DNA of 64,000 nt, from positions 1 through 64,000 of the forward strand of contig DYEX01000151.1 in the NCBI GenBank assembly GCA_020725525.1, in the 5' to 3' direction. Positions within the stretch are counted from its first letter, which is position 1; each line of letters begins with the position of its first letter. Origin of the DNA: Desulfovirgula sp. GTDB taxonomy: Bacteria > Bacillota > Desulfotomaculia > Desulfotomaculales > Desulfovirgulaceae. Shown one piece after another: positions 25,518 through 34,509 of the stretch. The notes under the pieces were generated by a model. That model saw only the letters and a list, made by a program, of their open reading frames with translations. It was not told the origin of the DNA and made no database searches. The position numbers and the translations under genes were made by a program.

Positions 25518-26303
25518 ATGATTCACTTAATTGACAGCCACGCCCACCTGGACGACCGGAAGTTTGAGGGCGACCGGGAAGAAATGCTGGACCGGGCACA
25601 AAAGGCCGGCGTGGTGCAGATAATCAATGCCGGTTACGATCTGCCTTCCTCCGCCCGGTCCATATCCCTGGCTGCAAAATATCCCTTTGTATTTGCCGCC
25701 GTAGGCATCCATCCCCACGATGCCGGGGGGGTCCCGGAGGATTACCTGGCCCGGCTGCGGGAAATGAGCCGCCGGCGGGGCGTGGTGGCCATCGGGGAAA
25801 TCGGACTGGACTATTACCGGGATTTAAGCCCGCGGGACGTGCAGCAACGGGTTTTCCGGGAGCAGCTGGCCCTGGCCCGGGAACTGGGCCTGCCGGTGAT
25901 CATCCACGACCGGGACGCCCACGGGGACATTATGGACATACTGCGCAAAGATGGTGTTGGTCCGGCCGGGGGAGTGATGCATTGCTTTGCCGGCAGCTGG
26001 GAAATGGCCAGGGAATGTATGGCCATGGGCTTCTACATTTCCTTTGCCGGGCCGGTGACCTATCCCAATGCCCGCCGGCCCAAAGAAGTGGCCGCCCGGG
26101 TACCCCTGGAACGCCTGCTGGTGGAAACCGACGCCCCCTACCTCACCCCCCAGGTTTACCGGGGAAAACGCAACGAACCGGCCTACGTGCGTTACGTAGC
26201 AGAGGAAATTGCGGCATTAAAGGGTGTTACTCTGGAGGAGCTGGCCCGGGCGACCACGGCGAATGCCCGGCGCCTGTTTGGACTGCCCGGAGCCGGCGCT
26301 TGA
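25518..26303 (+). CDS. tatD: TatD-family metal-dependent DNase
   Basis: A 261-residue TIM-barrel hydrolase. Metal ligands are all visible: IDSHAHLDD (HxH) at the start, AIGEIGLDYY (Glu), VIIHDRDAH, VMHCFAG, and VETDAPYLTP (Asp). TatD enzymes cut 3' DNA ends and are linked to DNA repair. ATG 25518 follows AGGGGGTTAGC. In Bacillus the equivalent yabD follows metS and precedes yabE; here a 28-kb accessory region intervenes before the yabE-like gene. Confidence 0.93.
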   Translation: MIHLIDSHAHLDDRKFEGDREEMLDRAQKAGVVQIINAGYDLPSSARSISLAAKYPFVFAAVGIHPHDAGGVPEDYLARLREMSRRRGVVAIGEIGLDYYRDLSPRDVQQRVFREQLALARELGLPVIIHDRDAHGDIMDILRKDGVGPAGGVMHCFAGSWEMARECMAMGFYISFAGPVTYPNARRPKEVAARVPLERLLVETDAPYLTPQVYRGKRNEPAYVRYVAEEIAALKGVTLEELARATTANARRLFGLPGAGA

Positions 26304-26454
26304 GCCGGCGGCGCCTGAAAGCCGCCAGCCTGTGACATTCCGCCTTCACAGCTCCGGGAAGATCCGGTCCGGTGGGAGTGCAGGTGGATATCTTTCGGGG
26401 ATCCCGGGGAGTGTACGAAAACAACGCCGTTGATTAAAGCGAAAATAGAGGATG

Positions 26455-26484
26455 TTGACAGTTTGTTTCGAAATTGAATGTAAA
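26455..26484 (+). promoter_or_regulatory. Possible SigA-type promoter for the adenosyltransferase
   Basis: TTGACA (26455-26460), about 18 bp, then TGTAAA (26479-26484). The -35 is ideal but the -10 is poor. It lies 52 bp before the start codon at 26536. Confidence 0.4.
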
Positions 26485-26535
26485 GAGGGGATATACATTG
26501 CGGTTGTGGACTTTACCTGGAGGGAGAGGAAAAAA

Positions 26536-27069
26536 ATGAGTGAAACAAAGGGGCTGATCCTGGTTTTCACCGGCAACGGCAAGGGCAAAACCACCGCCGC
26601 CCTGGGCATGGGCCTGCGGGCCTGGGGCCAGGGCATGAAGGTGCTGGTGCTGCAGTTTATTAAAGGCGGGTGGAAGTACGGTGAACTGAAAGCTCCCGCC
26701 CGGCTGGGTCCCGGCTTCGAAATCAGCCAGATGGGGGAAGGATTTACCCGGGTGGGTAACGACAAAACCCTGGATGAGCACCGGGTCGCAGCCCGGGCTG
26801 CCCTTAATGAGGCAAATAAGGAAGTAGCGGCGGGGAACTTTGACCTGATTATCCTGGATGAAATCCTGTACGCCTTGAAGTTCGGGCTGATTACCCTGGA
26901 TGAAGTGCTGGCCCTGCTGGACAAAAAGCCACCCCGGCTGCATATAGTGCTTACCGGCCGGGACGCTCCCCCGGAAATTATCGACCGGGCGGATCTGGTT
27001 ACGGAAATGAAGGAAATCAAGCACCATTACCAAAAGGGGATCAAAGCCCAGCGGGGAATCGAGTTTTAA
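26536..27069 (+). CDS. cobO: Cob(I)yrinic acid a,c-diamide adenosyltransferase
   Basis: CobO/BtuR-type enzyme that adds the adenosyl group to corrinoids. The 177-residue product has the P-loop FTGNGKGKTTAALGM, LVLQFIKGGWKYGE, and the LIILDEILYALKFGLI block. ATG 26536 is after GGAGAGGAAAAA; the in-frame extension back to 26452 is rejected. It leads the corrinoid-rich island, so it may supply or salvage cobamides for the methyltransferases, though adenosyl-B12 is not itself the methyl carrier. Confidence 0.93.
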   Translation: MSETKGLILVFTGNGKGKTTAALGMGLRAWGQGMKVLVLQFIKGGWKYGELKAPARLGPGFEISQMGEGFTRVGNDKTLDEHRVAARAALNEANKEVAAGNFDLIILDEILYALKFGLITLDEVLALLDKKPPRLHIVLTGRDAPPEIIDRADLVTEMKEIKHHYQKGIKAQRGIEF

Positions 27070-27326
27070 GAAGAGGAAGTGGGCCCGCTAAGACTCAATT
27101 CCCCGTCACTTAACCTTCTGGCGGGATGGAGTGGTTGTTTAAAGAAAATGGCTTTACAGGTGGGAGGAATTTGAAGTAAAATAGATAGCAACACTTGTGT
27201 TAACTGGAACAGGATATGGTTGGGGATAGAGAGATTGTCCTGCTTTTTCAACCCCGTTTAGCATTGTGCCGTTAAATTATTTTCCTGGCTTTCATGGCCA
27301 GAGCAGTCGGGCAAGGTGCTGTCATT

Positions 27327-28412
27327 ATGATCGTGAATATTGTAACAGGTTATCTGGGGAGTGGGAAAACCACCCTTATCCAGTATCTGGTAAGGCAACT
27401 GGCCCCCGGGGAACGGGTGGCTGTTTTAGTAGGCGAGTTTGGAGAGATAGGTATTGACGGTGCCCTTTTGGCCCAGGATGCACCTGATGTGCTGGAATTG
27501 GGCTGTGAATGCATTTACTGCACCTTAAGCGCCGACCTGGCCAGGCAGATTCCCTATGTGGCAGGTTCCCTCTCGCCGGACAGGTTGATCATAGAATACC
27601 CCGGTGTGGCGGCCGTTCAGGGGTTGCTGGCGGCGGCAAAGGTAATGGGCCTGCATTTAATGGATCACCGCTTCAGCATCATTCACGTTATTGACGCCTG
27701 TTCCTTTGACGAACTCTACGCCCGGTCCCCGCTTTTTGCCGAATCCCAAATTTGCCGGGCCAATGTGCTGGTGCTGAACAAGTGTGACCTGGTCCCGGAG
27801 AAAAAGGTGCAATCGTTGACGAAAAAAATCAAGGAGCTTAATCCCCGGGCACGCTTCGTTTCTACGCATCATGGGCAGGTAAGCCCGGCGGATTTGCAAG
27901 TGGCCTCTCAAACCGGGTTTTCCTCTCCCAGGGAGAGGAAGGTTTGCCGGAGGCCCCAGAGTGCCGTGGATATCCCCAGTTATTACAGCTTTTCACGCAA
28001 GTTTCAGGGCACCTTTTCCAGAACACGGCTTGCCAGGTTGTTTGAAAACCTATCCGGGTCAAGTATCGGCGAAGTGGTACGGGCCAAGGGCATCTTTTGC
28101 TGCGAAGAAGGGTGGGTACGCCTGGATTTTCTCCCTTCCGGCGTTTCCCTTGAGCCTGTAACGGGCCGCTTTCACGAGAGCAAGGTGCTGGTTATTGGTT
28201 CTACCCTGGCCGCCGGTAAGCTTACCGCCTCCCTTTTGGATTGTCTTCACAAAGAGCCGCAGGGTTTCTATGAAGATGGTGGTGACCGGCAACGCAGGGT
28301 TTCCCGTCCGGCTGGCTTAAACCGCCGGCGATCCCCGGCTTGCACTGCATCCGGCGATTATGCCGGCCCCACCTTTAGATTGGGCCATGACAAAAAGGAA
28401 TTGAGCTCGTAA
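27327..28412 (+). CDS. CobW-family (G3E) GTPase, first copy
   Basis: A 361-residue CobW/COG0523-like GTPase. G1 P-loop is TGYLGSGKTTLIQYL; LVGEFGEIGIDG is the second signature; a GCECIYCT (CxxC-type) metal site replaces the usual GCxCC; VLNKCDLV is the G4 motif. These proteins move metals or help insert cofactors into target enzymes. ATG 27327 is chosen over ATG 27294 for its P-loop distance, with AAGGTG upstream. The C-terminal 50 residues are basic and low in similarity. Probably serves the corrinoid or zinc methyltransferases around it. Confidence 0.85.
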   Translation: MIVNIVTGYLGSGKTTLIQYLVRQLAPGERVAVLVGEFGEIGIDGALLAQDAPDVLELGCECIYCTLSADLARQIPYVAGSLSPDRLIIEYPGVAAVQGLLAAAKVMGLHLMDHRFSIIHVIDACSFDELYARSPLFAESQICRANVLVLNKCDLVPEKKVQSLTKKIKELNPRARFVSTHHGQVSPADLQVASQTGFSSPRERKVCRRPQSAVDIPSYYSFSRKFQGTFSRTRLARLFENLSGSSIGEVVRAKGIFCCEEGWVRLDFLPSGVSLEPVTGRFHESKVLVIGSTLAAGKLTASLLDCLHKEPQGFYEDGGDRQRRVSRPAGLNRRRSPACTASGDYAGPTFRLGHDKKELSS

Positions 28413-28440
28413 AAAATCCCCCGCGGGGGATTTTATTTCT
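28413..28440 (+). terminator. Intrinsic terminator
   Basis: A perfect 22-bp palindrome AAAATCCCCCG/CGGGGGATTTT (28413-28434) followed by ATTTCT, immediately after the CobW GTPase stop codon. Confidence 0.9.
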
Positions 28441-28546
28441 CCAGTTATGAAAGTCTGCTTGAATCTCCAGGCGGCCTGTGCTATGATTTCGATCAAAGTC
28501 ACCGGTGGGAAGTCGTAGATTTTAACGGGATGAAAGGGTGGACGGT

Positions 28547-29314
28547 ATGAGTTTAGGGCAAAAAATCAGGGACTTTCGCAAGGAAAGGGGCATTACGCTG
28601 ACCGAACTGGCCAACCAGTTAAAAATATCCCCTTCTTACCTCAGTGCGGTGGAAAGGGAAATCCGCAAGCCGTCCATCCCCATGTTAAAGAGGATCAGCG
28701 AAGCTCTCAATGTTTCAGTAAGTTACCTGGTAGGTAGTACCGATGATGCGGTCACGGGGGAAAAACTGCGCTTTATGCGGGAAAGCCGCGGCCTTTCCAT
28801 CGAAGACCTGGCCGAAATCAGCGAACTGCCTGCATCCATGCTGGAAAAGTTTGAAAGCGGGCAGGCTACACCGGATTTAGAGGATTTAAAGAAACTTTCC
28901 GAGGCCCTGAATGTAACCCTTCGCTATTTTCTTGATCAGACGGATCGCCCCGATAGCCTGGGCTACCGCTTGCGCAAGTTGCGGCAAAAGCAGGGATTGA
29001 CAGTGGCCGCCCTGGCCGAGAAGGCGGGAGTTTCCCCGGGCCTGTTAAGCCAGATTGAAAACGGACAAACCACCCCTCTGCTGGATACCCTTGAAAAGAT
29101 TGCCAGGGTGCTCAATACCTCGGTTAGTTACTTTCTGATGAAACAGGAGGATGTGGAGGATCTCCTGGCCACATTGAATCCCGATATTTTGGAAACCCTC
29201 GGAGATCCTAACGTTCAGGCAGTTTTGCGGGCGGTGCGGGATTTTGACGCCAGTGAGATCAAATATATTCTTAATTTCATCCAGTTTTTTAAACAAAACC
29301 GTCACCTGCTCTGA
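28547..29314 (+). CDS. XRE-type regulator with three HTH domains
   Basis: A 255-residue protein with three successive Cro/CI helix-turn-helix domains: LGQKIRDFRKERGITLTELA...PSYLSAVEREIRKPS (about 2-65), EKLRFMRESRGLSIEDLAE...SGQATPDLEDL (about 72-135) and YRLRKLRQKQGLTVAALAE...LSQIENGQTTP (about 142-205). The C-terminal tail DFDASEIKYILNFIQFFKQN is an amphipathic helix. It lacks a ligand-binding cupin. Likely a repressor of the adjacent corrinoid genes. ATG 28547 is preferred; GTG 28538 possible. Confidence 0.88.
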   Translation: MSLGQKIRDFRKERGITLTELANQLKISPSYLSAVEREIRKPSIPMLKRISEALNVSVSYLVGSTDDAVTGEKLRFMRESRGLSIEDLAEISELPASMLEKFESGQATPDLEDLKKLSEALNVTLRYFLDQTDRPDSLGYRLRKLRQKQGLTVAALAEKAGVSPGLLSQIENGQTTPLLDTLEKIARVLNTSVSYFLMKQEDVEDLLATLNPDILETLGDPNVQAVLRAVRDFDASEIKYILNFIQFFKQNRHLL

Positions 29315-29429
29315 TGTTGCTCGCCGGGAAACCTTTCAAGGGCAAAATAGGACGGTTCATGGATTAGCTGTTGTCAGTTCCAGGTTTCCCCTTTAGGATA
29401 AGAATTAAAAGGTCCGGAGGTGGGGGTGG

Positions 29430-30119
29430 GTGCTGGAGTCGGAACGAGAATTGCAGGAACTGGAATTGCATTTATTGACCAGGCTGAAAAAAGCGGTGGT
29501 GGAACATAACGAAGAAGAACTGCTTGCCGCCATTGAAGATGCCTTTCGTGAAGGTCTGGATGCCCGCAAGGCCATCTTTGAGGGACTGGTTCCCGGCATG
29601 GAGGAGGTCAGCCGGCTCTACGAGGAAGGGGTTTACTATATACCCGAGTTGCTCCTTTGCGCCGAGGTATTATACCGGGGACTGGCCGTATTTAAGGAAC
29701 ACGTCGAAAAGAAGGACCTGGGCATTAAAGGTACGGTAATTATCGGGGTGGTGGAAGGAGATATCCATGACATTGGCAAAAACCTGGTAAAAATGATGCT
29801 GGAGGGGGCCGGTTTTGAGGTAATTGACCTGGGGCGGGACGTGCCCCTGCACCGGTTTCTGTCCGAACACCGCAAGGTGCGTCCGGACATAGTTTGCCTT
29901 TCCACCATGATGACCACAACGCTATCCGAAATGAAGAAAGTAGTGAAGGAGTTGCGGGAGCGGAACCCCCGGGTAAAAATCATGGTCGGGGGCGCCCCTT
30001 TGAGCGATTGTATAGCCAGGCGCTGGGGAGCCAGCGGCTATGCCCCCAACGCCCACCAGGCTTTAAAAAAGGCAGTGGAAATTATGCTTTCGGTGAAAAA
30101 CAGCTGTCATGAGTCATAG
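29430..30119 (+). CDS. Corrinoid protein (MtaC/MtbC-like), copy 1
   Basis: Methyl carrier for corrinoid-dependent methyl transfer. The 229-residue protein has an N-terminal helical cap (LLTRLKKAVVEHNEEELLAA, GLVPGMEEVSRLYEEGVYYIPELLL) and a B12-binding Rossmann domain with VVEGDIHDIGKNLVKM, whose His of DxHxxG ligates cobalt from below. LSTMMTTT and MVGGAPLSD complete the domain. GTG 29430 follows GGAGGTGGG. Copy 2 begins 111 bp downstream; copy 3 is at 40164. Confidence 0.93.
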   Translation: MLESERELQELELHLLTRLKKAVVEHNEEELLAAIEDAFREGLDARKAIFEGLVPGMEEVSRLYEEGVYYIPELLLCAEVLYRGLAVFKEHVEKKDLGIKGTVIIGVVEGDIHDIGKNLVKMMLEGAGFEVIDLGRDVPLHRFLSEHRKVRPDIVCLSTMMTTTLSEMKKVVKELRERNPRVKIMVGGAPLSDCIARRWGASGYAPNAHQALKKAVEIMLSVKNSCHES

Positions 30120-30229
30120 CGGCGCCGGGGAATAACCCCGATGGATTGCCAATGATTTCAAAATATTCTGGTTAAACCGGTTCCTTACAGCCCTGGTGTT
30201 GAAAATCTTCCGATGGGGGTAGATGGCGC

Positions 30230-30913
30230 GTGCTTTGCTCGCAAAAGGAGAAAGAACTTCTCAGTCGCCTGCGGGAAGCGGTAATCAACTTTGATGAGGA
30301 AGCTGTGGTGGAGACGGCTAAGGAATGCATAGAAGTGGGAATGGACGCCACCAGGGCTATTTTTGAAGGCCTGGTTCCCGGAATTGAAGAGGTGGGCCGT
30401 CTTTATGAAGAAGAGATATATTTCATCCCCGAAATGCTTTTATGTGCCGACGCCCTCTACCGGGGCCTGGAGTTGCTCCGGGAGCACGTGGTAAAAAAAG
30501 ACGTGGGCGTCAGAGGAAGGGTGCTCATCGGGGTGGTGGAAGGGGATATCCATGACATCGGTAAGAACATCGTGAAGATGATGTTTGAAGTTTCCTCTTT
30601 CGAGGTTTATGATCTGGGGAGGGATGTACCCCTGGAAACTTTTATCCGGGAGTACAGAAGGCTAAAACCCGACCTGGTTTGTCTTTCGGCCATGATGACT
30701 ACCACCATGCTCAGAATGAAGCCGCTGATTGCCAGGCTGAAAGAGGAAAATCCGCAGGTGCGGATTATGGTGGGCGGGGCGCCGGTAACCGAACACGTGG
30801 CTGCCCGCTGGGGAGCCCACGGTTACGCTCCCAATGCCCCCCGGGCTTTAAAAGCGGCCATCGACCTGCTGGTGGCGGTGAGAAATCACCTCGCCGGCCG
30901 TACCGCAGGATGA
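30230..30913 (+). CDS. Corrinoid protein (MtaC/MtbC-like), copy 2
   Basis: A 227-residue homologue of copy 1: cap helices GLVPGIEEVGRLYEEEIYFIPEMLL, then VVEGDIHDIGKNIVKMMF with the cobalt-ligand His, LSAMMTTTM and MVGGAPVTEH. The GTG start at 30230 lies after a GATGGGGGTAGATGGCGC stretch. Tandem duplicates in methyltransferase regions usually serve different methyl donors. The next methyltransferase gene begins 377 bp on. Confidence 0.92.
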   Translation: MLCSQKEKELLSRLREAVINFDEEAVVETAKECIEVGMDATRAIFEGLVPGIEEVGRLYEEEIYFIPEMLLCADALYRGLELLREHVVKKDVGVRGRVLIGVVEGDIHDIGKNIVKMMFEVSSFEVYDLGRDVPLETFIREYRRLKPDLVCLSAMMTTTMLRMKPLIARLKEENPQVRIMVGGAPVTEHVAARWGAHGYAPNAPRALKAAIDLLVAVRNHLAGRTAG

Positions 30914-31290
30914 TCCTGGGGGCTGCAAAAGCATCTTCGCTCCACAAGCGGCTGGACGTTCGAAAAAGAAATGCCTGGCAACTGTTGGGGGCTGAAAATC
31001 GACCTTTAGCCGGGCAATAATTGCAATTGATGGCAGGAAGATTTACATCCAGCGCCGGACCTGGTAAAATGGTGCAAACATTTTCTTTTGTCTTTTGTTT
31101 AGTCAAAGAGCATTTTATTTAAACATCCTTAAACTCCCGTTTTTGCTGGCTAGCCGTCCAAAAGAAGGGGGTGACGATGCCTTTCTGCGGCAGGCATTAA
31201 AACTTTAAGGAGGTGGACAATTTATAAAATTCGTGATTAACTAAAAACCTTCGCAGGACCTAATGGAAATTATGCTTGGGGGGGTAAAAT
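30914..31290 (+). other. 377-bp non-coding leader before the UroD-type selenoprotein
   Basis: No gene is supported. A micro-ORF of seven codons (ATG 31176) follows GGGGGTGACG, and an AAGGAGGTGGAC site at 31207 precedes no proper frame. No cobalamin riboswitch core (AGYCAGGAGACCTGCC-like B12 box) can be recognised. A promoter for the cluster at 31291 is expected here; TTGTCTTTTGTTTAG near 31088 is not convincing. Confidence 0.45.
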
Positions 31291-32325
31291 GTGGCGAAGC
31301 AAATGTTAATTGATGCCATCCGGGGGAAGAGAACCCCGAGGGCACCGTGGGTTCCTTATGCCGGTGTCCACTGTGCCTTTGTGATTGGCGAACCGGCGGA
31401 CAAATTTCTAAAGGACCCGCAACTGCTTGCCAAAGGCGTGGTGGAAACGGCCAGGAAGTATAAGGCCGACGGGATTCCCCTGGTTTTCGATCTTTCCGTG
31501 GAGTCCGAATCCATGGGATTAGAAATCAAGTACTGGAAAGACAACGTCCCATCGGTCCAGTCTCACCCCTTATCCGACAAGACCGTGGAGGAGGCCGGCC
31601 TGAAAGTTCCGGGTCCCAACGACGGCCGCTGGCCGGTGCTTTTCGAGGCCGCCAGGATTGCCAAGCCCCAGCTGGACGAACTGGATTGTGCCTTAATGGG
31701 CCTTGCCTGCGGGCCGCTCACCCTGGCCAGCCACTTAGCTGGTGTGCGCATCTTCACTGATGTGGTCAAGAATAAGGAAAAGGCACATCATGTATTAAAG
31801 TTCTGTGCTCAAGTTGTCAAGAAGTCGGTGGAAATGTATTGCGACATGGACTGTGATATTATCGCCATCGTAGACCCGGTAGCCTCACAGATCCGGAACG
31901 AAACTTTCAAGGAGTTTGTTCACCCCTATTGCCAGGATGCCATCGCCGTCATTCATGAAAGAGGAAAGACATCCAGCTTCTTTATCTGCGGCGACGCCAC
32001 AAAGGTGTTGGAGTCCGTTTGTCAGATTGGCACCCACGGATTTGCTATTGACGAGCAGTTAAACCTGACTTTTGTGCGGGACCTGGCCAGGAAATACGGA
32101 GTTGGTTTTGGCGGCAACCTGAAGCTGACCCTGGCCATGTCTCTGGGGATTATTTCACCGCGGGAGGATGCCATTGTCAGCCTGGCTGCCGGTGGTACGC
32201 ACGGTTATGTGTTCGCCCCTGGGTGAGATATGCCCTATGATGTTCCGTTGGAACACATGGAGCAGATTCTGGAAGCCAGGGAATGGTTTGAAAAGTACTA
32301 TGCCAAGTATCCCGAGTCCTGGTAA
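31291..32325 (+). CDS. UroD-type (MtaA/CmuA family) methyltransferase, predicted selenoprotein
   Basis: A TIM-barrel methyltransferase of 344 residues if TGA at 32224-32226 is read as selenocysteine (residue 312). Without readthrough it ends at 311. The frame continues open past TGA for 33 codons, giving APG-U-DMPYDVPLEHMEQ and a TAA at 32323. The paralogue at 44202 has PSCDIWPTAPLENL at the same place, so Sec replaces the third zinc-ligand Cys of the HxCxnC metal site. The first ligand pair reads FFICGD, with Cys kept and His replaced by Phe. A hairpin (TGTTCC-GTT-GGAACA) starts 15 bases after TGA. GTG start follows GGGGGGGTAAAAT. Confidence 0.82.
32224..32255 (+). promoter_or_regulatory. 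Predicted SECIS element in the UroD-type gene
   Basis: TGA at 32224-32226, then a six-bp stem TGTTCC (32241-32246)/GGAACA (32250-32255) with loop GTT. The loop begins 21 bases after TGA and opens with G then U, as known bacterial SECIS loops do. Confidence 0.7.
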
Positions 32326-32339
32326 AGGGGGGGTAAAAT

Positions 32340-32744
32340 ATGTCCGAGCGGAAAATCAAGATAGATGTGCTTACCCTGGACAGCGTGCAGTGTGCCGCCT
32401 GTGGCTACATGATGGAATCCATTGCGGCCATGCCCCCCGATGTGCAGGAGATGATTGAATACAAGGAATGGTCCATTAAAAACCAGGCCGGCATTCAGAA
32501 GTTCCTGGAGCTCAATGGCCGGGTACTGCCTACAATCTGCATTGAAGGCGATCTGGTTTTCGAGAGCGTTATTCCCCAGTATGAAGAGCTGATTGATGAA
32601 CTGGCGAAAAGGGCCCCGACTCCCGAGATGCGCGAGCGGATACTGTCTTTACGTGATAAAGGCTTTGATTTCGATCGGATTAAAGAGAACCTGGAAAAAG
32701 CGGGCGCCGGTCTGCATACCAGAAGGGATTCTGCAGTTGAATGA
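32340..32744 (+). CDS. Thioredoxin-fold protein with CAAC motif
   Basis: A 134-residue thioredoxin-like protein. KIDVLTLDSVQCAACGYM holds the redox motif CAAC near residue 18, followed by the thioredoxin cis-Pro region (RVLPTICIEGDLVFESVIPQ). It is the Cys homologue of the two TGA-containing proteins at 36005 and 36310, sharing the EWSIKN..GIQKFLELN block with them, and adds a 45-residue C-terminal helical tail (TPEMRERILSLRDKG). ATG 32340 follows GGGGGGGTAAAAT, 14 bp after the UroD gene TAA, which supports reading that gene through its TGA. Confidence 0.85.
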   Translation: MSERKIKIDVLTLDSVQCAACGYMMESIAAMPPDVQEMIEYKEWSIKNQAGIQKFLELNGRVLPTICIEGDLVFESVIPQYEELIDELAKRAPTPEMRERILSLRDKGFDFDRIKENLEKAGAGLHTRRDSAVE

Positions 32745-33070
32745 AGTCGTTGCGTCTGGAACTAATCTACGCGGGGGATCACAACCTTTCATGCTACTAT
32801 GCCGCAAAGGTGGTAGAGGCTGTGGTCCCCCTTTTCCCCAACTTGCTTGACTGGAAAAAGGTATATATCAGGCAAAAAGAAGGCGCCCGGCGGTTTTATG
32901 AGCTTTCCGTTTCCCTGTACGGGGAGGAGGATGTGAGAAAACTACACTGTCACGCACCCATCCCGTCGATTTTTATTAACGGTGAGATGGTATTTGATCG
33001 CATACCGTCGGTGGAGGAACTGGCGCAGAGCATCGAAGATTTCATTTGCCGCGGGGGGAACGGAAAATGA
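32741..33070 (+). CDS. Thioredoxin-like protein, degenerate redox site
   Basis: A 109-residue thioredoxin-fold protein whose start overlaps the previous stop (ATGA). The region LELIYAGDHNLSCYYAAKVVEA keeps only one Cys where homologue 34807 has GDHCIPC, so it is not a normal dithiol oxidoreductase. HAPIPSIFINGEMVF is the cis-Pro loop. It overlaps the aquaporin gene by 4 bp. Monothiol or structural partner role is inferred. Confidence 0.75.
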   Translation: MKSLRLELIYAGDHNLSCYYAAKVVEAVVPLFPNLLDWKKVYIRQKEGARRFYELSVSLYGEEDVRKLHCHAPIPSIFINGEMVFDRIPSVEELAQSIEDFICRGGNGK

Positions 33071-33906
33071 GGGGGGATTACGGGCACAGTTTCGCCGGTG
33101 AATTGCTGGGCACCTTTATGCTGGTGTTTTTCGGGTGCAGCACGGTGGCTGTAACAGTGCTTTTTTCGGCCCATACAGGACTTTTTCAAGTGGCCGTGGT
33201 CTGGGGGATTAGTGTGACTCTGGCCATATATGCCACCCGGCATCTTTCCTGCGCCCATTTAAATCCGGCCGTCAGTCTGGCCATGGTCATTGCCGGCCGT
33301 ATGGACATGAGAAAACTGCCCGTATACTGGGTGGCCCAGTTAACTGGTGGTTTTCTGGCCGGTGCTGCCGTTTACGCCATTTTTTCCCCTTCCATGGCCG
33401 TTGTGGAAGCTGCCCGGCATATTGTGCGCGGTGCTCCCGAATCCGTGCTAACCGCCATGCTTTTCGGCGAATATTATCCCAATCCGTCTTCCCCCGTGAT
33501 CTGTTCTGTTTCTCCAGCGGGTGCTTTTGCGGTGGAAGCTCTGGGTACCTTCTGGCTGGTGTTAATTATTTTCGCTCTGACGGAAGGATGCAATGTGGGT
33601 CGGCCTTCCAGCGACGTAGCGCCCATTTTAATCGGACTGACCGTAACTGTTCTGATCAGCATTTTTGCTCCCCTGACCATGGCTGGATTCAACCCTGCCC
33701 GGGATTTCGGCCCCAGGTTGTTTGCCTTTCTGGCCGGTTGGGGGAAGGTGGCCATTCCCGGTCCCCGGGGTGGTTTTTTCACCATATATATACTTGCCCC
33801 TTTGGTAGGCGGTTCTTTGGCATCCCTGTTGTTCCACAAGCTGCTGGAGCCCTTGATGCGCGGTAAGCACGGCGCTTGCAGTTGCAAGGATCATTTTTCC
33901 CTGTAG
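33067..33906 (+). CDS. MIP-family channel (aquaporin/glycerol facilitator-like)
   Basis: A 279-residue membrane channel with six helices and two half-helices. The two signature loops are AHLNPAVSL and AGFNPARDFGPR (NPA boxes). TM1 is FAGELLGTFMLVFFGCSTVAV. The Asp in the second loop (NPARDFGPR) is the position used to separate glycerol facilitators from water channels. The C-terminus has GACSC. It is co-translated with the preceding thioredoxin-like gene, so it may carry a small neutral solute used or made by this cluster; identity unknown. Confidence 0.88.
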   Translation: MRGDYGHSFAGELLGTFMLVFFGCSTVAVTVLFSAHTGLFQVAVVWGISVTLAIYATRHLSCAHLNPAVSLAMVIAGRMDMRKLPVYWVAQLTGGFLAGAAVYAIFSPSMAVVEAARHIVRGAPESVLTAMLFGEYYPNPSSPVICSVSPAGAFAVEALGTFWLVLIIFALTEGCNVGRPSSDVAPILIGLTVTVLISIFAPLTMAGFNPARDFGPRLFAFLAGWGKVAIPGPRGGFFTIYILAPLVGGSLASLLFHKLLEPLMRGKHGACSCKDHFSL

Positions 33907-33965
33907 CATGGTACGGGTGTAATCCGGGTGATATTAAGAAAGCAACGCCGGAAAGGAAGATGAAA

Positions 33966-34235
33966 ATGGGAAACAGGGTGAGCATACTGGTCTTTGGCAC
34001 CTCACCTCCATGCCAGAAATGCCTGCAGGCCGAAAGGGAGGCCCGGCAGGCGGCGGCCCAATTTCCTCCGGGAGAGGTGACGGTGGAAAAACAGGACGCC
34101 CTTTCGGAAACAGGACAAAAATACGGGGTCATGATCACTCCCGCCGTGGTGATAAACGGCAGGATGGTGGCTGCCGGCAGGTTGCTTACGGAAACGGAAC
34201 TGGTGGAGCTGATCAAGAAAGAGAGGGGGGATTGA
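33966..34235 (+). CDS. Thioredoxin-like protein with CQKC motif
   Basis: An 89-residue minimal thioredoxin fold: SILVFGTSPPCQKCLQAE with redox motif CQKC, then GVMITPAVVINGRMV with cis-Pro before a valine. ATG 33966 lies six bases after AAAGGAAG; ATG 33960 is also possible. It follows the MIP channel and is one bp before the next thioredoxin-like start. Such 80-90 residue redoxins reduce disulfides or selenenylsulfides in partner proteins. Confidence 0.82.
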   Translation: MGNRVSILVFGTSPPCQKCLQAEREARQAAAQFPPGEVTVEKQDALSETGQKYGVMITPAVVINGRMVAAGRLLTETELVELIKKERGD

Positions 34236-34236
34236 C

Positions 34237-34509
34237 GTGCTCGTTAAAATGGAGGTCTTCAGCGGTAATCCTCCCTGTCCCGGGTGCCTGGAGATGATCA
34301 AACTTTGTGAGGCAGTGGCCGGCGAATACGGAGGGGAAATAGATTTTAAAAAGTATGTGGGTGAAGAGGGGCTGGAGAAGTTTAACGAATACAACATGTT
34401 CTGCGTCCCGGCGGTGGTGATCAACGGTTATATCAAAATCGAAGGGGTTGTACCCACCCGTTTTACCCTTTTGAACGCATTGAGGGAGGGTGGATTATGT
34501 CTAAAGTAA
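34237..34509 (+). CDS. Thioredoxin-like protein with CPGC motif
   Basis: A 90-residue redoxin, KMEVFSGNPPCPGCLEMIKL, with CPGC near residue 14 and YNMFCVPAVVINGYIK as cis-Pro loop; an extra Cys precedes the loop. GTG 34237 follows GAGAGGGGGGATT. It overlaps the next redoxin by 13 bp in another frame. The cluster contains several of these domains as separate genes, which suggests a relay. Confidence 0.82.
   Translation: MLVKMEVFSGNPPCPGCLEMIKLCEAVAGEYGGEIDFKKYVGEEGLEKFNEYNMFCVPAVVINGYIKIEGVVPTRFTLLNALREGGLCLK

Noticed and set aside
30914-31290. Cobalamin riboswitch before the corrinoid/methyltransferase cluster
   Set aside because: No B12 box or conserved core could be found by eye in this gap or in 39778-40163.
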